Assembly (NCBI GenBank): GCA_965226545.1
Contig: OZ245364.1
Location: 1,550,001-1,614,000, forward strand
From: JAHRAW01 sp965226545
GTDB taxonomy: Bacteria > Pseudomonadota > Gammaproteobacteria > Arenicellales > Poriferihabitantaceae
DNA length: 64,000 nt
Direction of reading: 5' to 3'
Shown here: positions 25,736 to 35,529 of the stretch, in pieces
Numbering within the stretch: the stretch's first letter is position 1
Layout: each line of letters begins with the position of its first letter
Position numbers and translations under genes: made by a program
The notes under the pieces: generated by a model
Seen by the model: the letters and a program-made list of their open reading frames with translations, nothing else
Told to the model about the DNA's origin: nothing
Databases searched by the model: none

Positions 25736-25772
25736 AAACAAAACCCGCCGTGTCATCAAGACAACGGCGGGC
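25736..25772 (-). terminator. Rho-independent terminator after autotransporter 2
   Basis: Minus strand CCCGCCGT pairs with ACGGCGGG around a 12-base loop and is followed by TTTTG-TTTT. It is nearly the same hairpin as at 15400-15437. Confidence 0.85.
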
Positions 25773-25797
25773 TTATTATCCAATCAATTGTCGCAAC

Positions 25798-28700
25798 TTA
25801 AAACTTCACTTCCCCCTGCAACAACACCCGCTGTTCATCCGCATCGTCGCTATAACGACGTTCGCCGGTCAAGTTCACATCGAAGTAACGATGCCGCGAC
25901 CAATCGACGCCGAGGCGGTAGATGTCGTTGTCGGCATCGGCGGTGACCACTTCGCCGAATGGCGCGAATAATCCGCCGGCGTGTTGGATGCCGTACGACA
26001 GGCGGAATTCGTTGCGCCATTGGTAGGCGGCATTGCCGTCGGCGGCGTCGATATCCTCGAGTGATTCGGCATCCCATAGTTGACCGAATTCGGTTTGTGA
26101 TTCGCCGTAACTTGGGCGGACGCGTATTGCCAAGCCCTGCCCGTCGTTGCCGCCGCTGATGCGGAGGTTGCCGTAAGCGCCCCATTCGTTGTAGTTGTCG
26201 CGTCCTAATAAGCCGTGTGCGCCGGCTTCCAATGTGGTGCGGGCGCCGAAATAATTCCAGCCGATGGCGGTTTCCATTGCCGCGCCGGTGTCGCCGTCGC
26301 CGCCGTCTTGGCGCAGGCCGAGTTCGGCGAATACCGAGCGATGCTCGTGGCGTTGATGCGGGTCGCGCCATTTAAGGCGCAGGCGCGTGGTGTTGGCGCT
26401 GAGGTCTTGTTGCGCGATGCTTTGGTGTTCATTGCCTTCGATGTCGACATCCGAGCCGCGGATGTCGAACAGCATTTGCAGGCTCGGCGTTAAACCGCCG
26501 CTTGCGCCGAAGCCGGCGGACACCAAGGATAAATCGCTGGAGAATTTGCCGATGGTGCCGTTGTCGTCTTCGGTGATAGTCAATTCGCCTTCGCCGTAGC
26601 CGATGCTCGCCCATAAATTCGCCGCGCCTTGTGTCCAGTTGAAATACGGATGAACGCCGTTCATTACGACTTCGTAATCGCCGCGTTTACTGTTACTTTC
26701 GCCGGTGGCGGCGGTTATGTAACCCATCTCGGCGCGGCTTTGCGATACGGCGATGCCGACCAAATAATTGTCGTTGCCGCCGCCGATGTTGATGTCGTAA
26801 CCCAAATGTATGCCGGTGACTTTGCCGTCCCAATCGATATCGTTGGCGTCGCCGTCGATGTTGCGGCGATGTGCGCTGCCCCAAACCGCGCCGACGCCGG
26901 CGGTGTTGTGACCTTGATTGTTTAGCGGCAATACAAAATGACTGTTGGCAAGCAACGTTTCATTGTCGAATGCATCATCGGCCCAAGCCTTTGCATTGTG
27001 CGCCAACGCCGCCAACGGCGATTGACCGCCTATCGATACTTTCGGGGCAATCGCGCCGCCGCCGTTGATGCGTTCGGTAATCGCGCCCAAGGTCGCCGCG
27101 ACTGACGATGCCGCGACTTTGGAAATAATCTCTTCATTGACCTCGACAAATTGCGTACCGTCGGCGACTTCGAGCACGATGAATTGCAATGCCGAGCGCG
27201 AATCGTCGTTGCCGTTGCTGCCGACATTGTCGGCGGTGAATGCCGCGATAATGGTGTAGGTCTGCTGCGGCAACGGTGTGCTGATGCCGAATCTACCGTC
27301 GCTGGACAATATCGGATTATCCGGGTCGCTGTCGTCGTAGACGATGCCAATGTCCATATCTTCCGACGGCGATTTAAATTGAAAGCCGAGTGCGCCGCCG
27401 CTTGCGACGACTTGCAACTCATCGCGCAAGTTATAGGAACGAGAAGTGCCGCGGCGGAATTGCAGGGTGCGCACTTCGTTGGCAAACGCCAACGGATAAA
27501 TGGTGAGCGTAAAGGTCACGGCTTGGCTTGCGCCGTTGGCGTCTGTGGCGGTGTAAATCATTGCATCGACGGAAAAATCATCCGCACTGTCAATCGCAAA
27601 TTGCCCGTCAATCGCGCGCGTCTGCGGGTCGAATGCCAGCCCGTCGAGTAATTGGGCTTCATCCACCGAATAGGTATACGGCAATCGCCCGCCGTTTGCT
27701 TCCGGCAAGGTTAACGCGTGGCTGTACATCAATTGATAGGTATTTAACGCCGTCAATGAAAATTCCCCAAACGCCTGCAGGGTGAATATATCGAAGTCGG
27801 TTGCGCCGTTGGCGTCGGTGACGCTGAAGGTGTATTCGGTCGATGCGCTTGGCGCAATCGGTTGCCCGCTGATGACCGGCGGGTCGGCGCTGAAGGTCAT
27901 GCCATCCGGCAATGCCGGGGCGAGTGCGTAGATTAAAGGCGCCAATCCGTCTATCGCCGTCGGCAGGGTGACATCATCGACCGATGCCTGCCCGACGGTG
28001 TAGCCCAAATCGGCCTGCTTTGCGCTTAACTGCACGGCGGCGTCTACATGGATGGATAAGGTGTAGGTGCCGGTGCGGTTTAGCGTGTCGGTGGCGATGC
28101 GCAGATAGGTGAAATCGCCGCTTTGGGTTGGCGCATCGGCTTCGTCGCCGCTGATGATGACGCTGTTGTCGGCTTGCACTTCGGCGCGCATGCCGCTCGG
28201 CAATGCGCCGACGGTGATATGCACAATTTCGCTCACCAGCCCGGCGCCGCCGGTGGAGGATGGGATGGTCAACCCGGCGTTGAGGCTGCCGGCATTGGTG
28301 TAACTGATTGCGCCGACGGTGTAGGTGGCGGCGAATGTCGTCGGGTTAAATTCGGGGGCGCCGGCGACGGCGATGGTGAACAACGCTTGTACGGTTGCGC
28401 CGTCAAAATCATCGGTCGCGGTATAGGTGAATGCAGCCGGCGCCACTGCAGTGGGCACCGCCGCACCGCTCAATACGCGCGTGGCGGGGTCGAAGGTAAC
28501 CGTGCCGGGCAAGATGCCTTCCAAGATATAGGTCGCCGCGCCGACGACATTGGTCGCTTCGGGCAAGGTGAAGTTGATCGGTTGGTTGGTGCCGAAGCCG
28601 ATGCTTTCCTGCGCCAAGCCCAATCGCCCGGGGATATAAATTGTCGTGCGCGTCGAGGCGGTTGCGCCGTTGTTATCGCGCGCGTGATAGCGCAGTTGAT

Positions 28701-31512
28701 AGGTCGCCGCGGCCAGCGGGGTGCCGGATAAGGCGCGGGTGTTGACATCGAAGGTGATGCCGTTTATGCCATCGAATACGGTGTCGCCATAATTCGAACT
28801 TGCGCCGACGGTCAAGCGATAGGTCAACCCCACCGCCCCGCCGTTGGCCAGCGGCAACACCGTGCCAAACGGCGAATTGGCGCGGAAGGTGTAGCCGTCG
28901 TTGTTCAACGCCGCAATATCGCCGGGGGCGAATGAAGGCGCGGCGACCAAGTGCACGACGAAGCCGACGCTTTGCATCTGCGCGGTTGGGTTGGTTTGGT
29001 CGGTGACGACCAAATTTAATGAATAGGTGTTGAAGTTGCCGCTGACGCTGCCGCCGCCGTTATATTGCAATCGGCGGTTGCTCGAATGGATGGAAAGGAA
29101 TGCCGGCACGCTGTCGGCTCCATCGGCGAGCGAATAGGATAATTGCCCAAGCCCGCCGGCGCCCGCCGGCATCGTGACAAAGCCGGGCGTGCCGACGGTG
29201 AAGGTGGCATCGTTGGCTACGCCTAAGGTTAACTGCCCGCTGACGATTAGCGAGAAGGTCAGCGTCGCCGTTGCGCGATTAATATCCGTGGCGGTCAAAA
29301 TATAATTCGCCGCCGGCATCGTCGTCGCTGCGGCGGTGATGCCCAAATGGGCGGTGCCGGGGTTTATCGTCACGCCCGCCGGCACCGCTTGCCCGTCTTG
29401 GCGGCTGAGTGAATACACCACCGCCCCGGCGCCGCCGGTGGTGGGCAGGTTGAACAGGCTGGTGTCGCCGACGGTTAACTGCACTTGCGCTTGCCCGCCG
29501 CTAAACGACGGGGCGGAATAGACTTGCAGGATTGCGGTGAAAGTGCCGTCGCCGCTGCTGTCCGATGCGATGCGCACATAGGTAAACGCCCCGTTCTGTG
29601 TCGGCGCACCGCTTACGATTTGCCCGCCGCCGCTTAAATCGGCCGCGCGCAACCCATTCGGCAGGTTGCCGCTTGCGACATAAACCGGCGTACCGGCGCC
29701 GCCAAGCGCCGCCGGCAAGGTCAAGGCGTCGCCGCTGTTGCTGGCACTGCCGCCGCTGTTGTAAATCGCGTGATTGCGGGTGTAAGTGGCGGCGATGGCG
29801 ACCGGGTCGAAGGTCGGTTTGTCGACGACGGTGAGGACGAAGGCAAAGGTTACGGCGGCGGTGTTGGCGTCTGTGGCGATATAGCGATAGGTGGTGACGC
29901 CAAGCGCAGTCGGCGTGCCGGCGAATGCCGCCGGCGTTGCGCCGGAGGGGGCGGTGTGTAACAGCCCGAGAAAGGCATCGCCGGCGTTAATCGGCGTGCC
30001 GTCAGCCAACTCAAGTGCATACACCAACGGCGTTTGCCCGCCTTGCGCATTGCCGAGAGTGAGCGACGATGCGGTGGTGGTTAGCACGGTGCGGTCGCCC
30101 GGGTTGGCGTTGGCTGGGAAGGTTAATTGATTGGCGACGACGATGCCGAATGTTACCGAGCCCGAGTCGCCAATGGAGTCGGTGGCGGTCAGGATGTAAT
30201 CGCCGGCATCGCCGGTCGTCAACGAAGCGGTGCTGCGCAAGGTGCGCGTATCGACGTCGAAGACCAATGCCTGCGGGCGCAAGTTGCCGGTTTGGCGCGT
30301 TAAACTGAAGGTCTCGCCGCCGATGAAGTTGAGTGGCGCATCCAAGAGGAAGGTGCGCGCAAAGCCGATGGTGAAACTCAAATCGGCGTGCGCGGCAAAA
30401 ACCGGTTTCGCCAATGTCCGAAAATCAAATTCGAAAGTTGCGCCTGCGCCGTTGGCGTCTGTGGCAATGTAGGTTAACTGCAAAGTGGCCGGACCGGCGG
30501 TGTTCGCCATACCCTCAATTATTCCCGGGGTTGTGCCGCTTGCGGCGGTGTAGGATATTCCGTTAATCGCAAAGCCGTTATACAGTACGGTGTTGGCCGC
30601 GTGTAATGCATAAGTAATCGGCGGCGTTCCGCCGTCGGCATTGCCGAGCGTGAGGGATACTGCATCGCCATACGTGTAAACTTGGTCGCCCGGATTGGCG
30701 CCGCTGGAAAACTGTATCGGAGCGTATTCGGCTTCGACGGCGATGTTGAGCCAATTGCGCGCGTATTCTTTGCCGTCTGAGTATCTCCGCCAAGTGCGCA
30801 CGGTGAAGGTTGCGGCTTGGGATGCCAGCGCGTTGCCGCTGAATGTGCCGACGCCCAAATGAAAGGTGATGCCGTTCGCTTCTATCGCCGGATAATCGCG
30901 CCGATAGCGCGCATCGGCATTGGTGAAAATCGTAAACCGGTTAATATCATCGTTGTCGCCGCCGAATAAATCATGCAACGGCAAACCGCCGCCCGCGGAT
31001 GTCGCCAGCGGCAAGGTGGCGTTGATTGGCGTGCCGACGACGAAGGTGACCGTGTGCAGTTCGACATCGATGGCGACGCTGATGGAGGTCGAATTGCCGC
31101 CGGCGGCTCCGGTATACGCCCGCAGCCTGAATTCTCGGAGGGCGCCCGGTTGCCACACATTCGGGCTGCTAAATATGCCGGTGGCCAAATCAAAATCGAC
31201 ATCGCTACCGGCGGGATTCGCCAACTGACTCAAATCGCCGCCGCCGCTGACCACGCCGAAACTGGTAATCGCGAAGGTGGAGCCGGAGGCAATGTAACTT
31301 GGCGGCAGGGTATACGCCACCGGGTCGCCGAGGGTGAACGTTAACGCGTAACTGGTCTCAAGGAATTGCGCTTTTGCCTGCCCGGCGACGCCGAGCAACA
31401 GCAAGCCAAGCAATGCAAGCCAACGCAAGCCAACGCCGTGCACGGCGGTTGCGGGGGGGGCATCAGAGGGCGGCGATTGTTGCGCAGTCGGCTGGTGTTT
31501 ACTGTCGTTCAT
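25798..31512 (-). CDS. Giant Ig-repeat autotransporter adhesin 2
   Basis: About 1904 residues from the ATG at 31512; an ATG six codons upstream is possible. A polar N-terminal stretch precedes a signal-type hydrophobic segment (LALLGLLLLGVAGQAKAQ). Next come some 15-17 He_PIG/cadherin-like repeats with motifs such as GGAGAVVYSLSRQDG, ATDANGAGATFEF and TRTLAGTPLA. The helical linker is EEIISKVAASSVAATLGAITERI. The C-terminal beta-barrel of about 350 residues ends VLLQGEVKF. The barrel shares long segments with autotransporter 1 (NLWASIGYGEGELTIT, GDGDTGAAMETAIGWNYFG). Both lie in the same orientation and flank the toxin-antitoxin island. Host- or cell-adhesion is inferred from the architecture. 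Confidence 0.92.
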   Translation of the reverse strand: MNDSKHQPTAQQSPPSDAPPATAVHGVGLRWLALLGLLLLGVAGQAKAQFLETSYALTFTLGDPVAYTLPPSYIASGSTFAITSFGVVSGGGDLSQLANPAGSDVDFDLATGIFSSPNVWQPGALREFRLRAYTGAAGGNSTSISVAIDVELHTVTFVVGTPINATLPLATSAGGGLPLHDLFGGDNDDINRFTIFTNADARYRRDYPAIEANGITFHLGVGTFSGNALASQAATFTVRTWRRYSDGKEYARNWLNIAVEAEYAPIQFSSGANPGDQVYTYGDAVSLTLGNADGGTPPITYALHAANTVLYNGFAINGISYTAASGTTPGIIEGMANTAGPATLQLTYIATDANGAGATFEFDFRTLAKPVFAAHADLSFTIGFARTFLLDAPLNFIGGETFSLTRQTGNLRPQALVFDVDTRTLRSTASLTTGDAGDYILTATDSIGDSGSVTFGIVVANQLTFPANANPGDRTVLTTTASSLTLGNAQGGQTPLVYALELADGTPINAGDAFLGLLHTAPSGATPAAFAGTPTALGVTTYRYIATDANTAAVTFAFVLTVVDKPTFDPVAIAATYTRNHAIYNSGGSASNSGDALTLPAALGGAGTPVYVASGNLPNGLRAADLSGGGQIVSGAPTQNGAFTYVRIASDSSGDGTFTAILQVYSAPSFSGGQAQVQLTVGDTSLFNLPTTGGAGAVVYSLSRQDGQAVPAGVTINPGTAHLGITAAATTMPAANYILTATDINRATATLTFSLIVSGQLTLGVANDATFTVGTPGFVTMPAGAGGLGQLSYSLADGADSVPAFLSIHSSNRRLQYNGGGSVSGNFNTYSLNLVVTDQTNPTAQMQSVGFVVHLVAAPSFAPGDIAALNNDGYTFRANSPFGTVLPLANGGAVGLTYRLTVGASSNYGDTVFDGINGITFDVNTRALSGTPLAAATYQLRYHARDNNGATASTRTTIYIPGRLGLAQESIGFGTNQPINFTLPEATNVVGAATYILEGILPGTVTFDPATRVLSGAAVPTAVAPAAFTYTATDDFDGATVQALFTIAVAGAPEFNPTTFAATYTVGAISYTNAGSLNAGLTIPSSTGGAGLVSEIVHITVGALPSGMRAEVQADNSVIISGDEADAPTQSGDFTYLRIATDTLNRTGTYTLSIHVDAAVQLSAKQADLGYTVGQASVDDVTLPTAIDGLAPLIYALAPALPDGMTFSADPPVISGQPIAPSASTEYTFSVTDANGATDFDIFTLQAFGEFSLTALNTYQLMYSHALTLPEANGGRLPYTYSVDEAQLLDGLAFDPQTRAIDGQFAIDSADDFSVDAMIYTATDANGASQAVTFTLTIYPLAFANEVRTLQFRRGTSRSYNLRDELQVVASGGALGFQFKSPSEDMDIGIVYDDSDPDNPILSSDGRFGISTPLPQQTYTIIAAFTADNVGSNGNDDSRSALQFIVLEVADGTQFVEVNEEIISKVAASSVAATLGAITERINGGGAIAPKVSIGGQSPLAALAHNAKAWADDAFDNETLLANSHFVLPLNNQGHNTAGVGAVWGSAHRRNIDGDANDIDWDGKVTGIHLGYDINIGGGNDNYLVGIAVSQSRAEMGYITAATGESNSKRGDYEVVMNGVHPYFNWTQGAANLWASIGYGEGELTITEDDNGTIGKFSSDLSLVSAGFGASGGLTPSLQMLFDIRGSDVDIEGNEHQSIAQQDLSANTTRLRLKWRDPHQRHEHRSVFAELGLRQDGGDGDTGAAMETAIGWNYFGARTTLEAGAHGLLGRDNYNEWGAYGNLRISGGNDGQGLAIRVRPSYGESQTEFGQLWDAESLEDIDAADGNAAYQWRNEFRLSYGIQHAGGLFAPFGEVVTADADNDIYRLGVDWSRHRYFDVNLTGERRYSDDADEQRVLLQGEVKF

Positions 31513-31681
31513 TTTCCAAGCGAGAGTCATTAAAGTTAAAGCACAAATCAGGTTAAGTTAAGTCAAAGTGCCAATCAATTAAAGCGTGAATCAAAGCCAA
31601 TGGATGCCGAGCGGTCGCAACGACATCATCGCATCGCCAAAACCATACCCCACCACGCCAACCGTGTCAAGCGGCGGCGCA

Positions 31682-33529
31682 TCAATACAGCAACGCCAAC
31701 ATCGAAATCACCACCGCCAAAAACATTATCGTCATAATGCTGCCGGCTTTGACAAAATCCGAAACGCGATAACCGCCCGGCCCCATTATCAATGCATTGA
31801 CCTGATGGGTGGGAATTAAAAACGAATTCGAGGTCGCCAAGGCGACGGTTAAGGCAAACACCGCCGGGTTGGCGCCGGTGGCGATGGCGATATTAATCGC
31901 CAACGGCACCAACAACACTGTGGCGCCGACATTGGACATTAATAAACTGAACACTGTGGCGATAATCGCCACCACCGCCTGCAACACCCAACTCGGCACA
32001 TCGCCGAGCAACAACAATAACTGTTGCGCAATCCACGCCGCCGCCCCGCTGCTCTCGACGGCGATGCCGAGCGGAATTAAACTCGCCAACAAAAACACGC
32101 TCTGCCAACCAATCGCGCGATATGCCTCTTCGATTTTTAACACGCCGAACACCACCATTCCAATCGCGCCGGTCATCAAGGCGATTGACAATCGCATATC
32201 GGTGCCGAGCACCAACAACAAGGTAACAAAAAAACAACACGCGGCGTATTTAAGTTTTTCCGGGCGATTGTCTTCGCGCGGGAAATCGGTGACCACGGCG
32301 AAATCGTGGCGGTCGTCGGCAATCGGCAGCAGATTATCCCAGCGAATATGCACGACTAAAGTGTCGCCGGATTGCAACACCAACTCGGCAAAATCGCGGT
32401 CGATGACTTGCCCGGCGCGAAACACCGCCAACACCGTCGCGCCGTATTTGCGGCGGATTTGCGCTTCGGTGACGCTCTTGCCAATCATCGATGAATCCGG
32501 CATCACGACAATCTCGGCGATGCCGGCGCGCGCGGTGCTGAGCACTTCGGCGAATGCATCGAGTTCGCTTTTGACTTCGAGACCGTATTCATCGGCAAAC
32601 TTAAGCACCGCATCGCGCGGCCCCATAATCGCCATGTCGCTGCCTTCGAAAAATTCCGAATCACCGCGCGGCGCGACAATCATTGTGTCGCCGCTGCGAA
32701 TCGCGACAATCCAACCGGCGCGTCCGGCCGCATCGATATCCGACAGGGTTTTTTCAATCAACGGACTGTCGTCGCGCACTTTGCATTCATAGACCTCGCC
32801 GGCGATGCCGTACACTTCCTTAAAATATTGCAGCATCGAGCCGGATTCGCCCGGCTTGTGTTTGATGACCGGCAACACAAACCGTCCAAGGAACATAAAA
32901 TAAAAAATGCCCATCGCCAACAACATTAAGCCAATCGGCGTCACCGAAAACAAACCGAAGGTTTGCATCGGCGCAACATCGGGCGGCAGGGTGTTGTTGG
33001 TGTTTTGGATTAAGTCGTTTAACAAAATCAACGGGCTCGAGCCGACCAAAGTTATCGTGCCGCCCAAAATCGCGCAAAACCCGACCGGCATCAACAGCCG
33101 CGAAATCGCCAAATCGCCCTGCCGTGCGATGCGATTGACGACCGGCAAAAACAACGCGGCCGCGCCGATGTTTTGCATAAAACTGGAAATCACCCCGACC
33201 ACGCTCGAGGTGAGGAAAATCACCCGTCCTTCGGTGTGTCCGCTGAGCCGCAGGATTTTGCCTGCCAATCGCCCCATGATGCCGGTCCTATCCAAGCCGG
33301 CGCCGATAATCATCACCGCAATAATCGAAATCACCGCATTGCTGGAATAGCCGCTGAACAATAATTGCGGCTCGACCAAGCCGTCGTAATTGGGAATCAA
33401 ACCGCTCAATCCGATGAGCACCATAATCACAATCGCGGCGACATCGACGCGCACGACTTCGAAGGCGAACAAATAAATGGTGAGCAACAAAATGAGCATA
33501 ACCCCAATCATCTCGGCGGTCAGGGGCAT
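31682..33529 (-). CDS. SLC13/DASS-family transporter with two RCK_C domains
   Basis: About 615 residues from ATG 33529 (MPLTAEMIGVMLILL). Membrane helices fill both ends. In the middle, residues about 205-400, are two soluble TrkA-C/RCK_C-like domains (YECKVRDDSPLIEKTLSDID, VVMPDSSMIGKSVTEAQIRRKYGATVLAVFR, ELVLQSGDTLVVHI). Transport motifs are SSFMQNIGAAALFLPVV, and the second-half SNVGATVLLVPLA and TSNSFLIPTHQVNALIMGPGGY. These match the SLC13 group that moves dicarboxylates or sulfate with sodium. Which of these it carries is unclear. It is monocistronic on the minus strand. Confidence 0.9.
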   Translation of the reverse strand: MPLTAEMIGVMLILLLTIYLFAFEVVRVDVAAIVIMVLIGLSGLIPNYDGLVEPQLLFSGYSSNAVISIIAVMIIGAGLDRTGIMGRLAGKILRLSGHTEGRVIFLTSSVVGVISSFMQNIGAAALFLPVVNRIARQGDLAISRLLMPVGFCAILGGTITLVGSSPLILLNDLIQNTNNTLPPDVAPMQTFGLFSVTPIGLMLLAMGIFYFMFLGRFVLPVIKHKPGESGSMLQYFKEVYGIAGEVYECKVRDDSPLIEKTLSDIDAAGRAGWIVAIRSGDTMIVAPRGDSEFFEGSDMAIMGPRDAVLKFADEYGLEVKSELDAFAEVLSTARAGIAEIVVMPDSSMIGKSVTEAQIRRKYGATVLAVFRAGQVIDRDFAELVLQSGDTLVVHIRWDNLLPIADDRHDFAVVTDFPREDNRPEKLKYAACCFFVTLLLVLGTDMRLSIALMTGAIGMVVFGVLKIEEAYRAIGWQSVFLLASLIPLGIAVESSGAAAWIAQQLLLLLGDVPSWVLQAVVAIIATVFSLLMSNVGATVLLVPLAINIAIATGANPAVFALTVALATSNSFLIPTHQVNALIMGPGGYRVSDFVKAGSIMTIMFLAVVISMLALLY

Positions 33530-34036
33530 GGACTCGGTCACTCGCGGCTCCAACTTGGGCGAAGGTGAATTGTAACGAGTGCAATGCGCAGTGCAACTTA
33601 ACGGCGGGCTATGCAACTCGATGGCGATTTAACGGTGTCGATTGTAGCATTATTAACGCCGTCGTCAGCGGCGATGATGGAAATCATTTGCGGTTTTTTT
33701 AATTTAATTTGATTAAGTTTTGTTAATTGCGCAGCGATTGCAAGCGGTGATTGCAACGAGTTGCGGTGCGTGCGCGACGCCGCCTTCGCAATGTCCGCGC
33801 ACAACGTGCACACAATGGGCGCATGCCATTTAAAGGTATACTTGCACACTCCCTATCGACGGTTCATCTCGACATTGCTTCTCGACAATCCAACTCGACA
33901 ATCCATTTGTTTCGATTCGCCGCACGCCGTCACTTTTGTTTGTCACTTTATTGTTTGTCACTTCACTTGTCACTATTCCCCGTCACTATTTTTTGTCACT
34001 TCGTAACATCGCCCCCACCTCATCCCTAACGCCGTA
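33530..34036. repeat. Gap with TTGTCACTT/CTCGACAAT repeats
   Basis: Between the SLC13 gene and the acyltransferase. From about 33858 to 34005 there are repeats of the forms CTCGACAATCCA and TTGTCACTT (several GTCAC). The first 300 bases show nothing identifiable, and no terminator or promoter stands out. Confidence 0.6.
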
Positions 34037-34951
34037 ATGTCGGCGCGCACTTCCCCGCCCTCCGTCGCCACGCATCTGCGCGTGCGTTGCACCTTCGCCG
34101 TGTTGCGCGCGTTGGCGCATTTGCCGTGGCGCGTGTTGTATGCATTCGGCATCACCTTGGGCGAAATCGCGCATTGGCTGCATGCGCCGCGTCGGGCGAT
34201 TGCGCGGCGCAACATTGCCGCGTGTTTTCCGCAGTTATCGACGCGCGAAGTTCATTCGTTGGCGCGGCGACATTTTCATCAACTCGGCGCGGCGGTGTTT
34301 AGCGCGGCGTTGGTTTGGCATGCGGATTTTGCGCGGTTGCAGCGGTTGACGCGAATTGTCGGCGCGGACAAATACAACGCCGCGCGCCGAGACGGCGTCA
34401 ACATCATTGTGCTCGCGCCGCATTTTGTCGGGCTGGAATACGGCGGGGTTTTTTTGTCGGGCGTGCATCCGATGCTCAGCATGTATCGGCGTCATCCCAA
34501 TGCGGTCGTGCATGCGCAAGTCACCGCGCGGCGCGCAAGATTCGGCAACATTTTATACGCCCACAACGCCGCGCCGAAATCGATGATTAAACAACTGCGC
34601 AATGCGCGGCAATTTTATTATCTGCCGGACCAAGACGCCGGCAAACGACGCGGCATATTCGCGCCATTTTTTAACATCGCGGCATCAACTTATCCAACGC
34701 TCGGACGCATCGCAAAATTGGGCAACGCCACCGTGTTCCCGTGCGCAACCAAAATCCTGCCGCGCGGACGCGGCTTCGAAATCAGATTCGATGAACCGCT
34801 GCCCGATTATCCATGCGGCGATGAAATGGCGGATGTGGTCACAATGAACCGCGCGATTGAGCGGCTGATACGCCACGCGCCGGCGCAATACTTTTGGGCG
34901 CATCGCCGATTTAAAACTCGTCCGCCGGGGGAGGCGAAGTTTTATAAGTGA
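34037..34951 (+). CDS. Lysophospholipid/lipid A acyltransferase (LpxL/HtrB family)
   Basis: 304 residues. The N-terminus has LAHLPWRVLYAFGITLGEIAHWL, a typical amphipathic membrane-associated start. RRAIARRNIAACFPQLSTREVHSLARRHFHQLGAAV is the family region before the catalytic motif. The H-X4-D/E acyltransferase motif is APHFVGLEYGG near residue 130, and the second conserved block is YYLPDQDAGKRRGIFAPFF. These enzymes add secondary acyl chains to lipid A at the inner membrane. LpxL versus LpxM cannot be decided. It is a single gene facing away from the SLC13 gene. Confidence 0.88.
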   Translation: MSARTSPPSVATHLRVRCTFAVLRALAHLPWRVLYAFGITLGEIAHWLHAPRRAIARRNIAACFPQLSTREVHSLARRHFHQLGAAVFSAALVWHADFARLQRLTRIVGADKYNAARRDGVNIIVLAPHFVGLEYGGVFLSGVHPMLSMYRRHPNAVVHAQVTARRARFGNILYAHNAAPKSMIKQLRNARQFYYLPDQDAGKRRGIFAPFFNIAASTYPTLGRIAKLGNATVFPCATKILPRGRGFEIRFDEPLPDYPCGDEMADVVTMNRAIERLIRHAPAQYFWAHRRFKTRPPGEAKFYK

Positions 34952-35052
34952 TGGTGGGTTAACAGTCACTTTAAATGAGAGTGCGGGTTGCACACCACAA
35001 CGGGTACACAGCCCGCTCGCGTTGCCGCCAAGGCACTAAAACATCCGTCGCC

Positions 35053-35415
35053 CTATGCGCCATACCGAGCGGCATTGCCAATTACAAAAGCCGCCAAAAT
35101 TGACAAAACGCCAAACGCGATAATTAAAAACACCCAATTACCCATTGCCGATACCGCCCGCACTTCGCGCGGATTTGATGCCAACTTCAGTACGCCATAC
35201 GCACTCGCTACCACACACAAAACCCAAAGTGCGTGTTGGTGAAGCGATACAACGATGACTCGCTGTATCATTTCCCAAAGCCGCTCTTGCATATAACACG
35301 CGGCAAACGACACCGCGCACACCAACATCGCCTTTTCCCAAGGCACATAGTGCGCACACGGCTTTCGCAATATCACGCACACAAAAACAGCATTTAATAA
35401 AAATAAATTTAACAT
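35053..35415 (-). CDS. Small integral membrane protein of unknown function
   Basis: 120 residues starting MLNLFLLNAVFVCVIL, with GGAG six bases before the ATG at 35415. Four hydrophobic segments are visible: LFLLNAVFVCVIL, AMLVCAVSFAACYM, ALWVLCVVASAYGVLKLA and VFLIIAFGVLSILAAFVIGNA. Polar loops lie between them. The family is not recognised. The clean ribosome binding site and sustained hydrophobic pattern favour a real gene, but the isolated setting gives no clue to its role. Confidence 0.5.
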   Translation of the reverse strand: MLNLFLLNAVFVCVILRKPCAHYVPWEKAMLVCAVSFAACYMQERLWEMIQRVIVVSLHQHALWVLCVVASAYGVLKLASNPREVRAVSAMGNWVFLIIAFGVLSILAAFVIGNAARYGA

Positions 35416-35450
35416 TGTCGTCTCCACATTAATTAACAGCAAACCACATT

Positions 35451-35503
35451 GTTACTTAATAAGTAACCGTCACTTGATAGGTTACAGTGACTTGGCAAGT
35501 AAC
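35451..35503. repeat. GTNAC array, 18-bp period
   Basis: GTNAC pentamers begin at 35451, 35463, 35469, 35481, 35487 and 35499, alternating 12- and 6-base steps. The array lies between the histidine phosphatase gene and the small membrane protein gene. Confidence 0.85.
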
Positions 35504-35529
35504 GGTGAATTAATAAAGTAACTCACCGC

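Larger units (their letters stand above)
25200..25797. other. Toxin-antitoxin graveyard between the Panacea pair and autotransporter 2
   Basis: About 600 bases with no intact gene. From about 25217 a plus-strand frame without a start reads VRDDVVQRIHDGFYKSELA and continues to a stop at 25324 (unrecognised). Next come the left arm of an inverted repeat (25334-25393), a hicBA remnant (25391-25516), its terminator, a reverse-oriented scrap of the Panacea gene (about 25566-25606), the right arm (25618-25686) and the autotransporter 2 terminator. Confidence 0.7.
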
